Shown: in pieces, positions 43,795 through 55,600 of the stretch
How the letters are laid out: each line of letters opens with the position of its first letter
Numbering within the stretch: position 1 is the first letter of the stretch
NCBI RefSeq assembly: GCF_040412425.1
Contig: NC_089782.1
Span: 43,913,822 to 43,977,821 of the forward strand
Length of the DNA stretch: 64,000 bases
Direction: 5' to 3'
Source: Macrobrachium rosenbergii
Lineage: Eukaryota; Arthropoda; Malacostraca; Decapoda; Palaemonidae
Program-made: the position numbers and the translations under genes
The notes under the pieces: generated by a model
The model's database searches: none
Seen by the model: only the letters and a program-made list of their open reading frames with translations
What the model was told of the DNA's origin: nothing

Positions 43795-44663
43795 TTATTT
43801 TACTTTAGACTCGTCGGAAGTGTAAAAATACCTTATTGCAGTAGTTTGCATGTCGGCGTGATTCAAGGACAGTAAATCGTGTCGGCTATTATATGAACAG
43901 ACCTTCTCCAGGCGCTCATCTGTTAAGAGATAAAGATTTTCTCCAAAATTTTCTCCGACTTCAATAATACCGTCACCTGAAATGAAAAACTGTTAGAAGA
44001 CTTGTATGCAATCAGACCAATATACTGCAAAAATATTATGATGATTTTATTAACATACTGTACTAAATAGAATTGATTATTTTTTTCCTCATTACTATCT
44101 CCGATACTCCTCAAAGTAAAGGTATTAAATATCTTCAGATATTACGTTCGAGACAATTCAAAGAGCTTCCAGTCTCATGAATACATACTTTGTCTAACTG
44201 ACAAGTAATATTTTTCTGAAATCAGGGCTAATTCTCGAAAGATGATCGTCCTTAAGGGCAAGTCTGTACACCCGTGAAAAGAAATTCCTCAATTTAAGGT
44301 AAAAACCTGTAGAAATTTTAATGTAGACAATGATTAACCTGAGGATTTTTTGTCTATGTTAAAGCTGCTTGCAAGATCTATTTAGAGCAATTACATACTG
44401 GAATAGAGGTTTTTGTTTATTCTCAAAGAATAGTCTTTTTAAGAATTATACGAAAGACTCCTATTCCATTATGTAATTGCTTCAAATAATATACATATCG
44501 TTCAAGCAATCATAAAAGTTCTTGCAAATCTAGTGCTACTTGAAACCCAACTTGATTTTTTTTTTTTGAAATTACCACAAAAATTCTTACCGTATGAATG
44601 TCTTAACAGGCTTTTCCCAGCCACCATACCACAGTATATTCTTCCAACATCTTGATTAATCAT
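43795..44663 (-). CDS. Candidate two-exon ORF, unrecognised (84 residues)
   Basis: On the minus strand the exon 44694-44591 has acceptor TTTATTTCAG and donor G|GTAAGA. The next exon starts at 43976 after acceptor TTTTTCATTTCAG. Reading from the ATG at 44663-44661 gives MINQDVGRIYCGMVAGKSLL and continues across the junction in phase 1 to DGIIEVGENFGENLYLL and a TAA stop at 43797-43795, for 84 residues. Composition is normal and not repeat-derived. I do not recognise the family. The same exon 44694-44591 can alternatively be read in another frame as the end of a different product (see 44665-51624), so only one of the two readings can be the main one. It could also be a chance frame. Confidence 0.3.
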
Positions 44664-44664
44664 A

Positions 44665-47600
44665 CTACTCTGCAGCAGCAGTTTCTTCTTTTACCTGAAA
44701 TAAACTAACAACGTTAGAGTCTAAATCAACCAAAGCTGCATCTCTGGCTAAAAATATCCCACAAATCTGTTTTCCATATCAAATTACCCAAATTTGCAGC
44801 AGCTTAAACATGGAAGCACCTCCCTTTTGTTGTTCCCAATACGTCTTAACAACACGTGCTTAAGCTCACAATCTCGAACTAATGAGGCACAGTGTCTTCT
44901 CCTCTACACAAACATGACTGCAGGAAATGCTGAGCCCATTCTCTGGCAAAACCAAATATTCTACTCTCACTGAGGGTACAAGATCTCCATACCATTGTTG
45001 CTCTGCATGCATCAGAACCACAACCAGAAGTAGCTAGAAAAATTAACTAAATCTGGCAAGACTGGAGGTAAATAACTCAATGAAGTTCAGAGTCATAGGC
45101 TGAGAAGCATTTGCCAAACCATAACAGCAGGCTTAAGAATAATTCACTCTCCTAAAACTGGCCCTTTTAATGCTTAGTTCTCTGCTCAAAGACCCTACTA
45201 CAAAATCTGTGCAGCTATCTGGTGGCAAAATTAAAGCTAAACTGGTAGGAAAAGCCAAGTCACTAAACTAAGGAGGCACAAAACACACACAAAGTTATTT
45301 ATGGTGACATAACCAGTGTCACAGCCATCCAAACGTTTGCAGCGCTCATGAGATCAAGGACACTGGCTGCCAAGAGATGTGGCCAAGTGATACATCTTGG
45401 TCACAAACTTTTCAAGAGACAGTTTTCAAAAGACAATGTATATAGTTAAAAAAAAAAAAGCACAGATATTGTTCTTTACAATAACACTCGAAGCAAGGGC
45501 CCACACCAAGCATAAAATCTCCCTTCGTTTAGGAACCAACCTGCTCTGTTTACTCTCTTCATACATAAAAGGAAAAGAGAGCACCACTTTCCTCAAAGAT
45601 AATGAAAATAATTCACCTGTCCCTGATACTGTAGTTTTTGCCTTTGCAGGGTTACTGTTAGGGTGAAGATAGAAATGTCATTATGGAGTTCATGGTTAAA
45701 ATGCTACTAGACATATCATATCAGACCTATATTGAACAGCCCAGTAGGGTGCTGGAAATTCCAACATCTTCGTAACAATAGCAGCCAAAAAGGATAGAAT
45801 TCAGTAGTTACTGCACTGGAACTGCAGAGGAACGTTGCAGTTATTTTGCCAGCGTACAACAGGTTACCAGAGAGTAACTTAATACACACCACCTAAGACC
45901 AAACCACAAAAAAACAAACTGAAGGGCTGGTCTAATAAATAATACTGTACAAGGAAGCAATGCATAGGACACAAAACCTGTGCAAAATACAGCATATAGA
46001 AAATATCCAACGCTTAAAAAAAAAAGCAAAAGAGTAAGTGTAGAACTTCGCCATATACCCCTTCCAACTATCAAACACTGTAGTTCAATAGAGCCTCTAA
46101 AATGCAAGGTAACTGTACAAAGTACACATTCAGCTAGTGCATATGGCAATGGAACTGAAGGTGCCAAACCACTCCATGAGATGATGTTAAATGTTGGAAT
46201 TAAGTTTCAAAAACGGAGGATTACCTCCAGTTTTCCATCAGCTGAGAAAAACTCACCCTCAGTATCCCTAGCACTTAAATTCACAATGGAATAACTACGG
46301 AGGCTTAACACCATGAAGGGCCTCATATAGAGTTTCTTCTATCACTACAACTACAGTCAGAACTTAAAATTCACCCCTTTCCTCCTCCAAATGCTGGGGG
46401 AAAGCATCTTCACATATCCTTAAGGTAGGATGTTTTCTCTTTCACTTAAGCATGGTGAGGTGGTGTCCAAGCCAAATCTTACCAACCTATTACCTGCTTG
46501 TACACAATTAGCGTGTAAATAACATTGCCTCCATGTAGTAAACCAAAAAGGCTCATCCACACCAAACTAAGGGCAATACTACAGGCCCTCTTCTCTAGTA
46601 CAAACCTGTAAGTTACATCAATAAATTTTCAGGTAGCCTTCTCCATAACTTCATTCTAAGACACACCCTAGAACATATCCTACAGCAGAGAACTCAAAGC
46701 ATCATCCCTTCAATAAAAGACCAGAGATAAAGGTCTACTAACATGGAGTACAAAGCCATTTAAGAAGGCTCTTCTTGGAAATGAACCAAAGTACAATAAC
46801 CAAGGCGTTGTATTTTTAGATATCGGATCCCTGCAAGAAAACCTACACACTTTGGAATCAAGACACCAAGGCAACCTTACAACAATCCCGAAAGGACCAT
46901 AATTATGTTAAGGCCATTAACGTCCTCCTCCAACCTTCTTTGACTATTTCCAAATCTCCGCATCCACAGAAAGACCGAGGACAGGCCATAAATGGTTAGA
47001 TTATCATTTCCATCGACTTAATGAGTGAGTAGTCACCTCACTGGTATGCCAGTGGTGTAACCACTACACCTGAGACTTAAAACATATCCCTAGAGCTGTC
47101 AGAGATTTTGCTGAGGAAAAATCACCATGACATAGCAAATAATTTATGAAACTACTTAATACAAAAAAAAAAAAACGCATTATTGATTTGCAGTCCTCTG
47201 TCGCTAAAGTGCAAGAGTCCTGGGCTCTTTCTCTGAAGAGGTCTGGACTTGAATCTCTTGTAACTCCAAATTATAAAGAACAGGGCTTTTAGAGTGCGAG
47301 ATGTCTTGAAAATTATCATACAGATGTTAAATCATATTAGATTAAAATACCATTCTTTTGATAAATTACGTTGTTGAATAACTTCGATACTCAAATTCCA
47401 CCTACTCAAAACTAATCTAATAAAATACGGACTCAAGTTCATACAGAATGGGCGTTACCTAATTAAAACCAGTATAGACTTTAAGCTCGAACCCGTAAGC
47501 AGAATAAAGGCAAAGGATTTTACTTACGTATTTTCGTAGAGTGGAAACCAGCAGCAACTGATGACTGGCGTCTTCCACAGAACGATTCTGGACATATCCG

Positions 47601-50600
47601 TTCACAGCACCACGAGATTTCTGCTGAAAAAAAATATCAGCCAACATTTTAAATGAACAAAGGCGTTCAGTTAATGAATAAATTGCTATTATATTCAACT
47701 GGATGAAATATCTTCAAACAGACCAGTCACTAAATTCTAACATTTCTATGTACACTAGCGCAATGGCCCTCAAATCGATTTTAGGTAATATGAAAGGTTA
47801 AAACACTAATGAAAACATTTTGGAATGATTAACTTCTTGCTCCCAAAGTTTCATTCTGTTTCCCAATAACGGATTTCTAGCTCACCCCCTTCTTGAAATA
47901 AGGGTTTCGTTCAATTAACGAGTCTTCAGTTTGGTAACACGGCGAAACAGTGATTCCTCTACACTGTTTCGCCGTGTTTAGTACTAGCCCCGGGCCGGGG
48001 GCTCAAATGCATTTCGCCTTGTTTAGTACTAGCCCCTGGGGGATCACAAACGTCTGATATCGAAGATGTCTAGAACAGCGAACCCGATTATTCCTATGTA
48101 AAGAATGACGAACCCAATAATCTTATTGTAAAGAAAGGCGAACCCTGCTGTGAGTGGGTTCGTTAATCTTGACATGATCCCCCCCAAAAGAGTTATACAT
48201 TGCATATTGAGTGTGTCTACAGCAGTTCCATAAGTCCTTAGTAGACACCACTGAACAACGTGCTCGCGACATTTCACTGCCGAAAGGTTTTGCTCTTTAC
48301 ACCTGGCCGGGGGCGGGGTTCCCGTGTGCATGAGATGTACCCTGATTCACCCACTTGCCTTTTACAGTAGACACCTTGAATTATCTGAAAAATCAGGGAC
48401 GACTTTCTGAAACCTGGCAGCAAGTGAGAAATTTAGGCTTAATTTCACTATATCGGGTGATAATTCCGACCCGTAAACTCTGGGTACCTGACCTTAAAAT
48501 ACCCATATCTCCCTTGAAAATTAACGTAGAAGGCTCGTTTACCACTCAAAATGTTCCTTTTATTGAGCTCCTTCCAATGATATATAAATCTTTAACTTTT
48601 AGTGCTATATTAGGTCATAAATACCCAAAATGTCACCAGAAATCGAGAAAAGCTGATGATTTACCTCATGAAGGAAAAATGGTAAAAATCAAACAATATT
48701 AAAGAATGAATGGCATATATTGACAATCAACACAGCAACACTATATTATTCAAATAATAAGCACTTTATTACTTTCTAAACACACAGAAGCATACAGTAA
48801 CTTTTCATAACTTTTTTAAAATGCCCATTTATGGCCATTGCTATCTAGGTGGCACTTTATCATGGTATTAGGATTGATATTTGACAATTATTCATTTTGA
48901 AAATGTTCCCTGTACAATTTCCTCATAGAAGAGGAATGCCTTACGTATTTCTTGAGCACATACTTCTATTGGATCAGTACATCGAATTGTCTGGGCCACG
49001 TCCTGTACTGTTACATTTTGACTGAAAAACATTAATGGCTTATTTACTTGTTTGGGCTGTGAGAAGTAAATGTTATCGCCAAAATGGTTGACTAAAAGCA
49101 GCTTGACCTCACGGTTTGTCACATTAAGCTTACATTGTGGAAATTGTTTCTCAAGATACTTATTGATGGAGTCTCTAACAAAACTTAATTCATATCCCAG
49201 GCCATTTGAGAGGCCACTCTCAATAGTTTCAGCAACATTTCTCCATGCCTTTTGCTTTTCAGGGATATGATCACTACTTGGTTTTGTCTTAACACGGTCA
49301 TACTTTAGCAAGTAATTACTAATGCAAGGTTTATGACAGTATAAGTCAGCACCAAACACACTATTAATGTCTTGTAAATTACATGTCCTAGTGAATACGA
49401 GTACTTCATCCTGAAAGTAAACACTTGCTTCAAGGAATTTACTGGCTCTATTTCAGAAATTCTACACTTTCTGTATTCCCCTTGATACTTGCAAAAACCA
49501 CATATGGCACTTCTGGTTATACATTTTACACTGAACTGTTGGTTTCTCCCGGGGAGAGGTCTTTTATCTCATGCTATGCACAGATATATCCTTTCCTGCA
49601 GTCAGCTGACTGTTTACAACATTACTTTTAATTTTTTTTTTACTGTCTTTTTATGAGTGCAAGATTTGTAACATTGGTTGTTAACATAATACACAAAATC
49701 CTTATCTCCAATTACCTTGAATCTCTTACAAACACTGTCTTTCCTGACTGAGGCTGCTTCCCATACACGTTTTCGACCATTTTCTGTCGTAGATGTTGGT
49801 TCTGATGAAGAAGCCTGGCAGATTATGCATTTTCTGTCATCTACTACATCTTCAATGACTCTGATTAATGGTACACCCTCCTTGGCCATGGCTAGTCTGT
49901 GGAATAGAATTTAAGGTGAATGTCCAGAAGAACTCTGCATGCATAAAGTAAACAAAATTAAAAGTAAAATGTAATATTTTTCATATTTAAAACAGCGTTT
50001 TAGACCACTTCTTATGATGATAAACACCCAAATTTTGGGTGTTTCATGAACACAAAAAGTGAAAAGTACTGAAAACACGACAAATCTTGCATTTTAGTTA
50101 TAATTTTGGTGGAGGCAGGAAAACAAATTTGCAACAACAATTTAGGGGATAATTTGGGATTTTTGGGTTTCAGGTGGGGAAAAACACATTTTGAAATATA
50201 GCCAAACATGCCTTAACTGCAAAGGGTGGCGGAACAGCGCTGCTGCCTTATCCGATTTATAAAGATTCTTGGCAGGCTTGTATATACTGGCAGGAAAAAT
50301 GGCAAAAATCACCAAGCCAAAAAAACCACACAAATAATTCACCTTCATGGGGTCGGTTTGTATAAATCTGCTGCAGACTTGAAGAAGGTGTGAAAACGGT
50401 AATGGCTGTGGTGGTAGACAGACTTAAAATAGGCCACAGACAAATAACCCACAAAATTGTATGTCCGACGTCCGAACTTGGGTACCTTCGATTTTGCCTG
50501 CAGCCACCAAAGGCTCTCAATATTATTTGTATGAGCTCCGCTGGAAGGATCAACAAAATTAATACTATGATTTACGGTCAAATGTTGAAATCCTCATTAC

Positions 50601-51624
50601 TCAAACAGTTATAAGCACGCCAACAGTCTGAAATTACAGTAGTGTCCGGCTCTATGTACTCCTTTGATAATGGGAAGTAACGTGGCAGTGGTTCTGTCTT
50701 CCACTGGAATCATGAAACACTTTTGTTTCCCTACATAACTTACCCCAAAGACCCACTGGCCTCCACTACACGCCCCACGTTATATTTCCTCCTCCCAAAT
50801 TTACCCTCGTCAATTTCAACCACTTTGCCAGGGCCACCAATTTTCTTTTTCTGTACAAACGCCCAATTCACAATCACTTCCCGACAGAAAGACGACCAAT
50901 CGTTTATTGTATTGTTATTAAGTTGTAACTCTTCTGATGCCGCTTTATAAGAAAAAAAGTCTTGCACAAAGAGTAATACAAACTTTATAACCGTTTCAAA
51001 ATCTAAATGAGATTTTTCAAACCACGTACCTTTAAAAATGGAGGCGTAAAATTTACACCTTTTTTTACGCCGACCGGCAGACATAATGCCTATCACATCG
51101 AAAACTCCGGTCAGCAATGTTCAACCGGCACAAGTGAATAACTCCGTAGTTTTAAAATAGTTGCAAATGGATATAGTTACAAGGCAAATGACGGAATCCT
51201 TTATCCTTAAAAATAGAAAATAAATCCTCCGGTGGATGTCGCAAGCAGATATATTAACTAGCTTCTGTACGTTATTGCCATATGTATAAAATCCTTAATT
51301 ACAAAAAATAAACTGCTTCATCAATTTATAACCACAACAATTGAATTACAACCAAAACGGTCAAGACAACCCTCGTTTACCTATAAATTTCTTCTGGCTT
51401 CATTACTGTATATGCAAGGTGGTCATGAGTGATGAGTTCAGTAATGTTTTTTTTTTTTATACTTCTGTCTTCTCAAGAGGATGATTTTATTCCCCCAAGT
51501 GGTCGAGAATAATTGTGACAAAAGTTAATCTAGAATACTATAAACTTACCGATGCATTAATGGGGCTTGCCTCATGGGCCGATAAAGGGTCTTCGAAAAT
51601 AGACCCAGAGGTAATGATTAATAA
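44665..51624 (-). CDS. Candidate multi-exon minus-strand gene 3' part, unrecognised
   Basis: Three candidate minus-strand exons have good splice sites and join in phase 0. Exon 51624-51550 (acceptor CCCTTAG, donor TCG|GTAAGT) reads [20 protein letters not shown] plus S. Exon 47623-47528 (acceptor TTTTTTTCAG, donor TAC|GTAAGT, exactly 32 codons) reads [20 protein letters not shown] and ends STLRKY. Exon 44694-44591 reads VKEETAAAE and then a TAG stop (44667-44665). No upstream coding exon was found, so the N terminus is missing. I do not recognise the protein. The stop lies about 74 bases before the next donor, so this reading may be an NMD form or 5' leader of the 84-residue ORF. The two transposon relics at 48.9-51.1 kb would lie in its intron. 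Confidence 0.3.
44700..47500. other. No recognisable gene (candidate intron)
   Basis: AT-rich sequence with poly(A) runs near 45449 and 46016. Frames up to 108 codons occur but have no recognisable features. It would be an intron of the candidate minus-strand gene. Confidence 0.4.
47936..47978. repeat. Perfect 17-bp hairpin
   Basis: AACACGGCGAAACAGTG (47936-47952) is the exact reverse complement of 47962-47978, with a 9-base loop. The right arm and its continuation (TTTCGCC-TGTTTAGTACTAG, then CCCC) recur about 45 bp further on at 48011-48036, without a left arm. This pattern suggests a transposon terminus. Confidence 0.85.
48078..48145. repeat. 30-bp tandem repeat
   Basis: CGAACCC followed by an ATTAT/AATAAT-rich segment and TGTAAAGAA occurs with 30-bp spacing (starts near 48078, 48108, 48138). 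The last copy is partial. Confidence 0.7.
48892..49900 (-). pseudogene. Broken ORF of a Cys-rich, multicopy-type protein
   Basis: On the minus strand an ATG in good context (GCCATGG, at 49889-49887) follows an acceptor-like TATTCCACAG. It opens a frame with a possible zinc-binding pattern: CIIC near residue 20, later [11 protein letters not shown]. It stops at 49614. Similar-style sequence continues in other frames as [18 protein letters not shown] near 49540-49490 and [12 protein letters not shown] near 49450. An uninterrupted frame of 155 residues then covers 49359-48892 ([20 protein letters not shown] at its start). The pieces read as one protein broken by at least two frame changes and a stop. 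From memory, similar Cys-rich proteins are multicopy in aquatic invertebrates, but I cannot name the family. It is probably an inactivated mobile-element gene. Confidence 0.5.
50345..51117 (-). pseudogene. Merlin-type (IS1016/IS1595-like) DDE transposase, frameshifted
   Basis: Reading the minus strand from 51117, the first frame gives a helix-turn-helix-like N-terminal region and then [18 protein letters not shown] with the first catalytic Asp. Two frame changes follow (near 50765 and near 50640). Across them the reading continues as WVFG...[20 protein letters not shown], then VISDCWRAY with the second Asp, then [26 protein letters not shown] with the catalytic Glu, and KFGRR. This is the ISXO2-like/IS1595 DDE domain that eukaryotic Merlin transposons carry. 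The triad is all visible, so decay is fairly recent. I could not find the terminal inverted repeats. Confidence 0.82.
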
Positions 51625-52600
51625 CTAAGGGAACAGCTTGGTTTTGGACAACTTTGCTAACCGTGATTTCTACACCGTAAAAAAACTACAATATTGCATC
51701 AACTTCAATGAACAGTTGTTACAAAACTAGAAAAATGACATTTAAAACACTATCCCTGCACAAAAAATGCTTCATGGTAATTTTGCCAGCTATATTCTCA
51801 CTATCCACAATGGTTATCTCTGGTCATTAACAACTTCAGTAAGTACTCTAGCGCCATAGCTACATTGCTTTTCATAGTAATAAAAATTATAAAACACCAA
51901 CACGTGAAGCTCGGAAATCGGAATATACTGAAGATCTGTCAACGCATAATACGAGGTGCTTTCGGGCCATAATTTATGCCAACATTTCTCAACTTACTAA
52001 GAAACCGAGGACAATAATGACTTTTTACTTAACATCAAGGCTAGATAAATTGATAAAGGCCCCTGAGAAAACACAAAAAACTGCAATTGGGCTTGGTAAA
52101 ACATCATTAAATTCCAACATTGCAGAATAAACTTACAGGAATTACCTTTTGAAATGTGGCCCTGCAAAATATCTTTGACTCAATCCCCGGATTCTTGGCC
52201 ATAAACCAGTATTCACAGATGAACACAAACATTTTGCTATTACTGTATATTGTACTTATAACCCTCCTAAATCAACTTAGCCCAAACGCTTACTAATCAA
52301 ACAGTTTACACACATGAAAAAACTTCATACTCAAGAAGGGAAAAAAATAACTCACTTGTTAGACACCGGAATTGTTCCTCACAGTTCAAAAATCAAACTG
52401 TTAAAGGAGTTTTCATTGGAGAGCCTGACTCAGCCTTTGTCTTCTAAACTAAAACAAGGAAGCGGGAACACTACAGTTCAACTTTTCCTGGAAGGCGGCA
52501 AGTGGTGCCGTCTATAATTTGTTTTTGAAACTGGTGATCTTAGATCTTTTCTTTTGCAACTGATTAATTTTTAGTAATGAAATCGCCTGACACCATAAAG

Positions 52601-52695
52601 GAAAATATATTTATACATTTAATACGGGTTAATTGAAAGTTTATGGCGAAAATATATTTATACAGTTAATACGGATTTAATTGAAAGTTTATGGA
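52601..52695. repeat. 47-bp tandem duplication
   Basis: AAAATATATTTATACA-TTAA followed by TACGG and TTAATTGAAAGTTTATGG occurs twice in a row with few differences. Confidence 0.85.
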
Positions 52696-55600
52696 TATTT
52701 CGGACCATTGTTTAGTCTAAGTGATATTATTTATTTCAAATACTGTAGTAACTCGATCAACTTTCATAGGTCATTTCGGTAATGGATGGTTTTTGCAGAT
52801 GCTAAAGATTATTTATACATCTTTTAATATGTACATCAAACAAAGGGATGAGTATATTTCATATACATAAACGTAGATTTCGAGGATAATCTTCTCAGTG
52901 CATATTTTAATATTATAACTGAGCGACCAAATGATCGCCCAATGAAGAAAAATTGTCACCTAGTAAGAAGAATTTTTGACTACTGGGCGATCAGACAAAT
53001 CCCCAAAATAAATTTCTTTATTCTTGAAACTACTTATTGATAAATTCCTCTATCATTCAACCTGTATACAACAGTTGAAATAAATCCATTTTTGTGAGGG
53101 AGGGCAAGGGCTAAGGTTGGCTATGTTTTTTTTTTGTGGCAGGGTTTTGGACATGAAATTATCCTCTTTAATCATAAAATTTTGAGCATCTACAGTTGGA
53201 ATTTTGATAATGGTAATGTGTTCTATTGCCTTCAAATCCCGGTCTCTGCCCTGGACCCCTCTGGGGGAGAGCTCACCCCAGACCTCCTAGCTTTATGCCT
53301 CGTGCTTACGGCGCTCGGCAGTAGTATTATGGTATTCCCCATATTACAAATCATCATGTCCATCTGGTCGCTCGGTTAAATTTCCTTAAAATATGCACTG
53401 AATCTTCTAGAATCCTTTGTTTTAGTTAGAATCTTATTTACACTATCATGCTTTCCTAAAATGAGAATAATTTTCCATATGGGGTGTAGAAATAACTTAA
53501 TTTTATCCAGAGTCGATGAATAGGTATTCGAGATTTTATCACTTTCCTGGAACACGCTACAATCGTTACTCTGTATGCTTTGCATTTAGTGTTGCCTAAA
53601 ACCACAAACATAGAAAACGGAGATTCTGTTTTTAGAGAAAATGAAATTCATAATACTTTGGTAATTCTCAATCATTTATAAATGTGCAATTATTCCTCAT
53701 ATTTAGTTCTCTGGATAACTATCATGAACGCTAGTATTTGGGGTTTCCAATACTTGCACACAAGAAACAAAGACTGCAAGTTTTACTGGGATATATCAAA
53801 GACGTTCAATGGTTGCAGGCAACTCAGTTTGCTCGTAAACTCTCATCAAGCTCAGATAAAAAGCTTAGGTCAACCCAAAGTGAAGGCTGAAGTTCGTATT
53901 GAAACGAAGAGAAGTACATTCATTCCAAAAACTTTTTGTATTATTTGCCAACAACAAGTCTAGCAGTCAAGAGTTCCTTAAGACAGCAATTGTCAATTTT
54001 ATCTTTATCTTTAATCAGGTGCTGAGTGAGGTCTTTACATCCTCTATGTGACTTTTTGATTGCGCTATCTCACTTTTCATCATCCTTGCGGTCTGTGGTT
54101 TAGTTTGGTTATAAAAAGTATTTTGAACCAGACTAATGACTCAGTATCTCATTTCTCACTATCTAGGAGGGCTTTACATTTAAGACTCAATTTTTTTTTT
54201 AAATTTATCTTTCTTTAGTGGACTTGAAGGGTTAAGTGATAATTTTTCCATATCCTCATATAGGTTCACGGAATCGTAATGGATACTATTGGTCTAAATA
54301 ATTTGACATTCCTGTTATCAGTTTCACATGGTCTTGAACTTCCAACAAATACATCAATGAATTGCTACAGCACAAGAGACTATGTATTGTTGGGTAAGTC
54401 ATGTTGGCAAAAAAATTCTATCAATTACCATTTGCTTTTCAGTTACATCATAAGTGTGTGGTATGCAGGGCATTCCATTATTTCAGAAACAAACCTATCA
54501 AAGATACAACACAGTATACCACAAACGTTTCACATTATGTGAGCTGTTGGTATGTCTCTCGGTTGTTTACTGTTAATGGTGGTAATGATCATTAAACTAG
54601 CTTCTCCAGTAACTCTTGAACACTTGCAGAGTTCTCCAAATGATGTTTGAAATTAATCTCCAATTAACAGGTGAACAACATGAGACAGACTTGCTAAGTG
54701 CAACGTGTATTCAGCTGTGAATAATTTGAATTTCATAAATTTTGAACCCTGTACAGCAAAATGCAGTAGATGAACTGGACAAAATACTCTGTTAATAACA
54801 TGATTTCATTTGCTGTTATCCTACATAGTAAAGCTTTATCAAAAGGGGAATTTTGAAGTCGAATTGCTTATGTCAAATTTAGAGGATAGTCAAAGGCATT
54901 AAATAAAACCATCACTGGAACATCGTCCAGTGCTTGGTTCCAACCACAAGGATTTATTTTTCAGATATATATTACGTGCCATAATTAACCTGTGTTATTT
55001 CCTTTTACTGATGTAAGTTTTTTTATAGTGTACAGTACGCAGAATATGAGGTGCCAAAAGCTTCAGGGCTTAATTATACCCAAATATTTCAGATCTGTTC
55101 ATGATGTACTGTACCCACTTTTTTTTATCTTGATACTGTACTGTATACAGTATAAACTAACACTAAATGTTGTTCTTTAAATTAATTTCAAGATAAAATA
55201 TTTACTAACTGTATACAGTAATAATGTACAGTAGTTTTAACTATTTTGCACTTTCCTAAACATGGACTATTAGAAAACTCACCTTTTAATGGAGAACCTT
55301 GAATGATATTAAAATACAGCACTGTACATTAAAAGTGAACCCAAAGAAAAAATACCCCATTACCAATATATGTACAAGCTTTCACTAAAATATATATATA
55401 AGGTTCAGAAAACTGACATTTGTTTTTGATATTGATTTTATTATAAAATTACATCATTCATTCATGCAAAACTATGACTGTCTTTACCTATATAATAAAT
55501 TGTGAATAATTTAACTTCAGCAAAGCACGGCTTATTTTTTTTTAGTAACACCTCCACAGAACATATGTATTACCACTGTTTTTTTTCCACATATACAACC

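Noticed and set aside
45841..46167. 108-residue hydrophobic minus-strand frame
   Set aside because: Its Leu/Phe/Cys richness follows from AT-rich antisense sequence. No recognisable membrane protein family.
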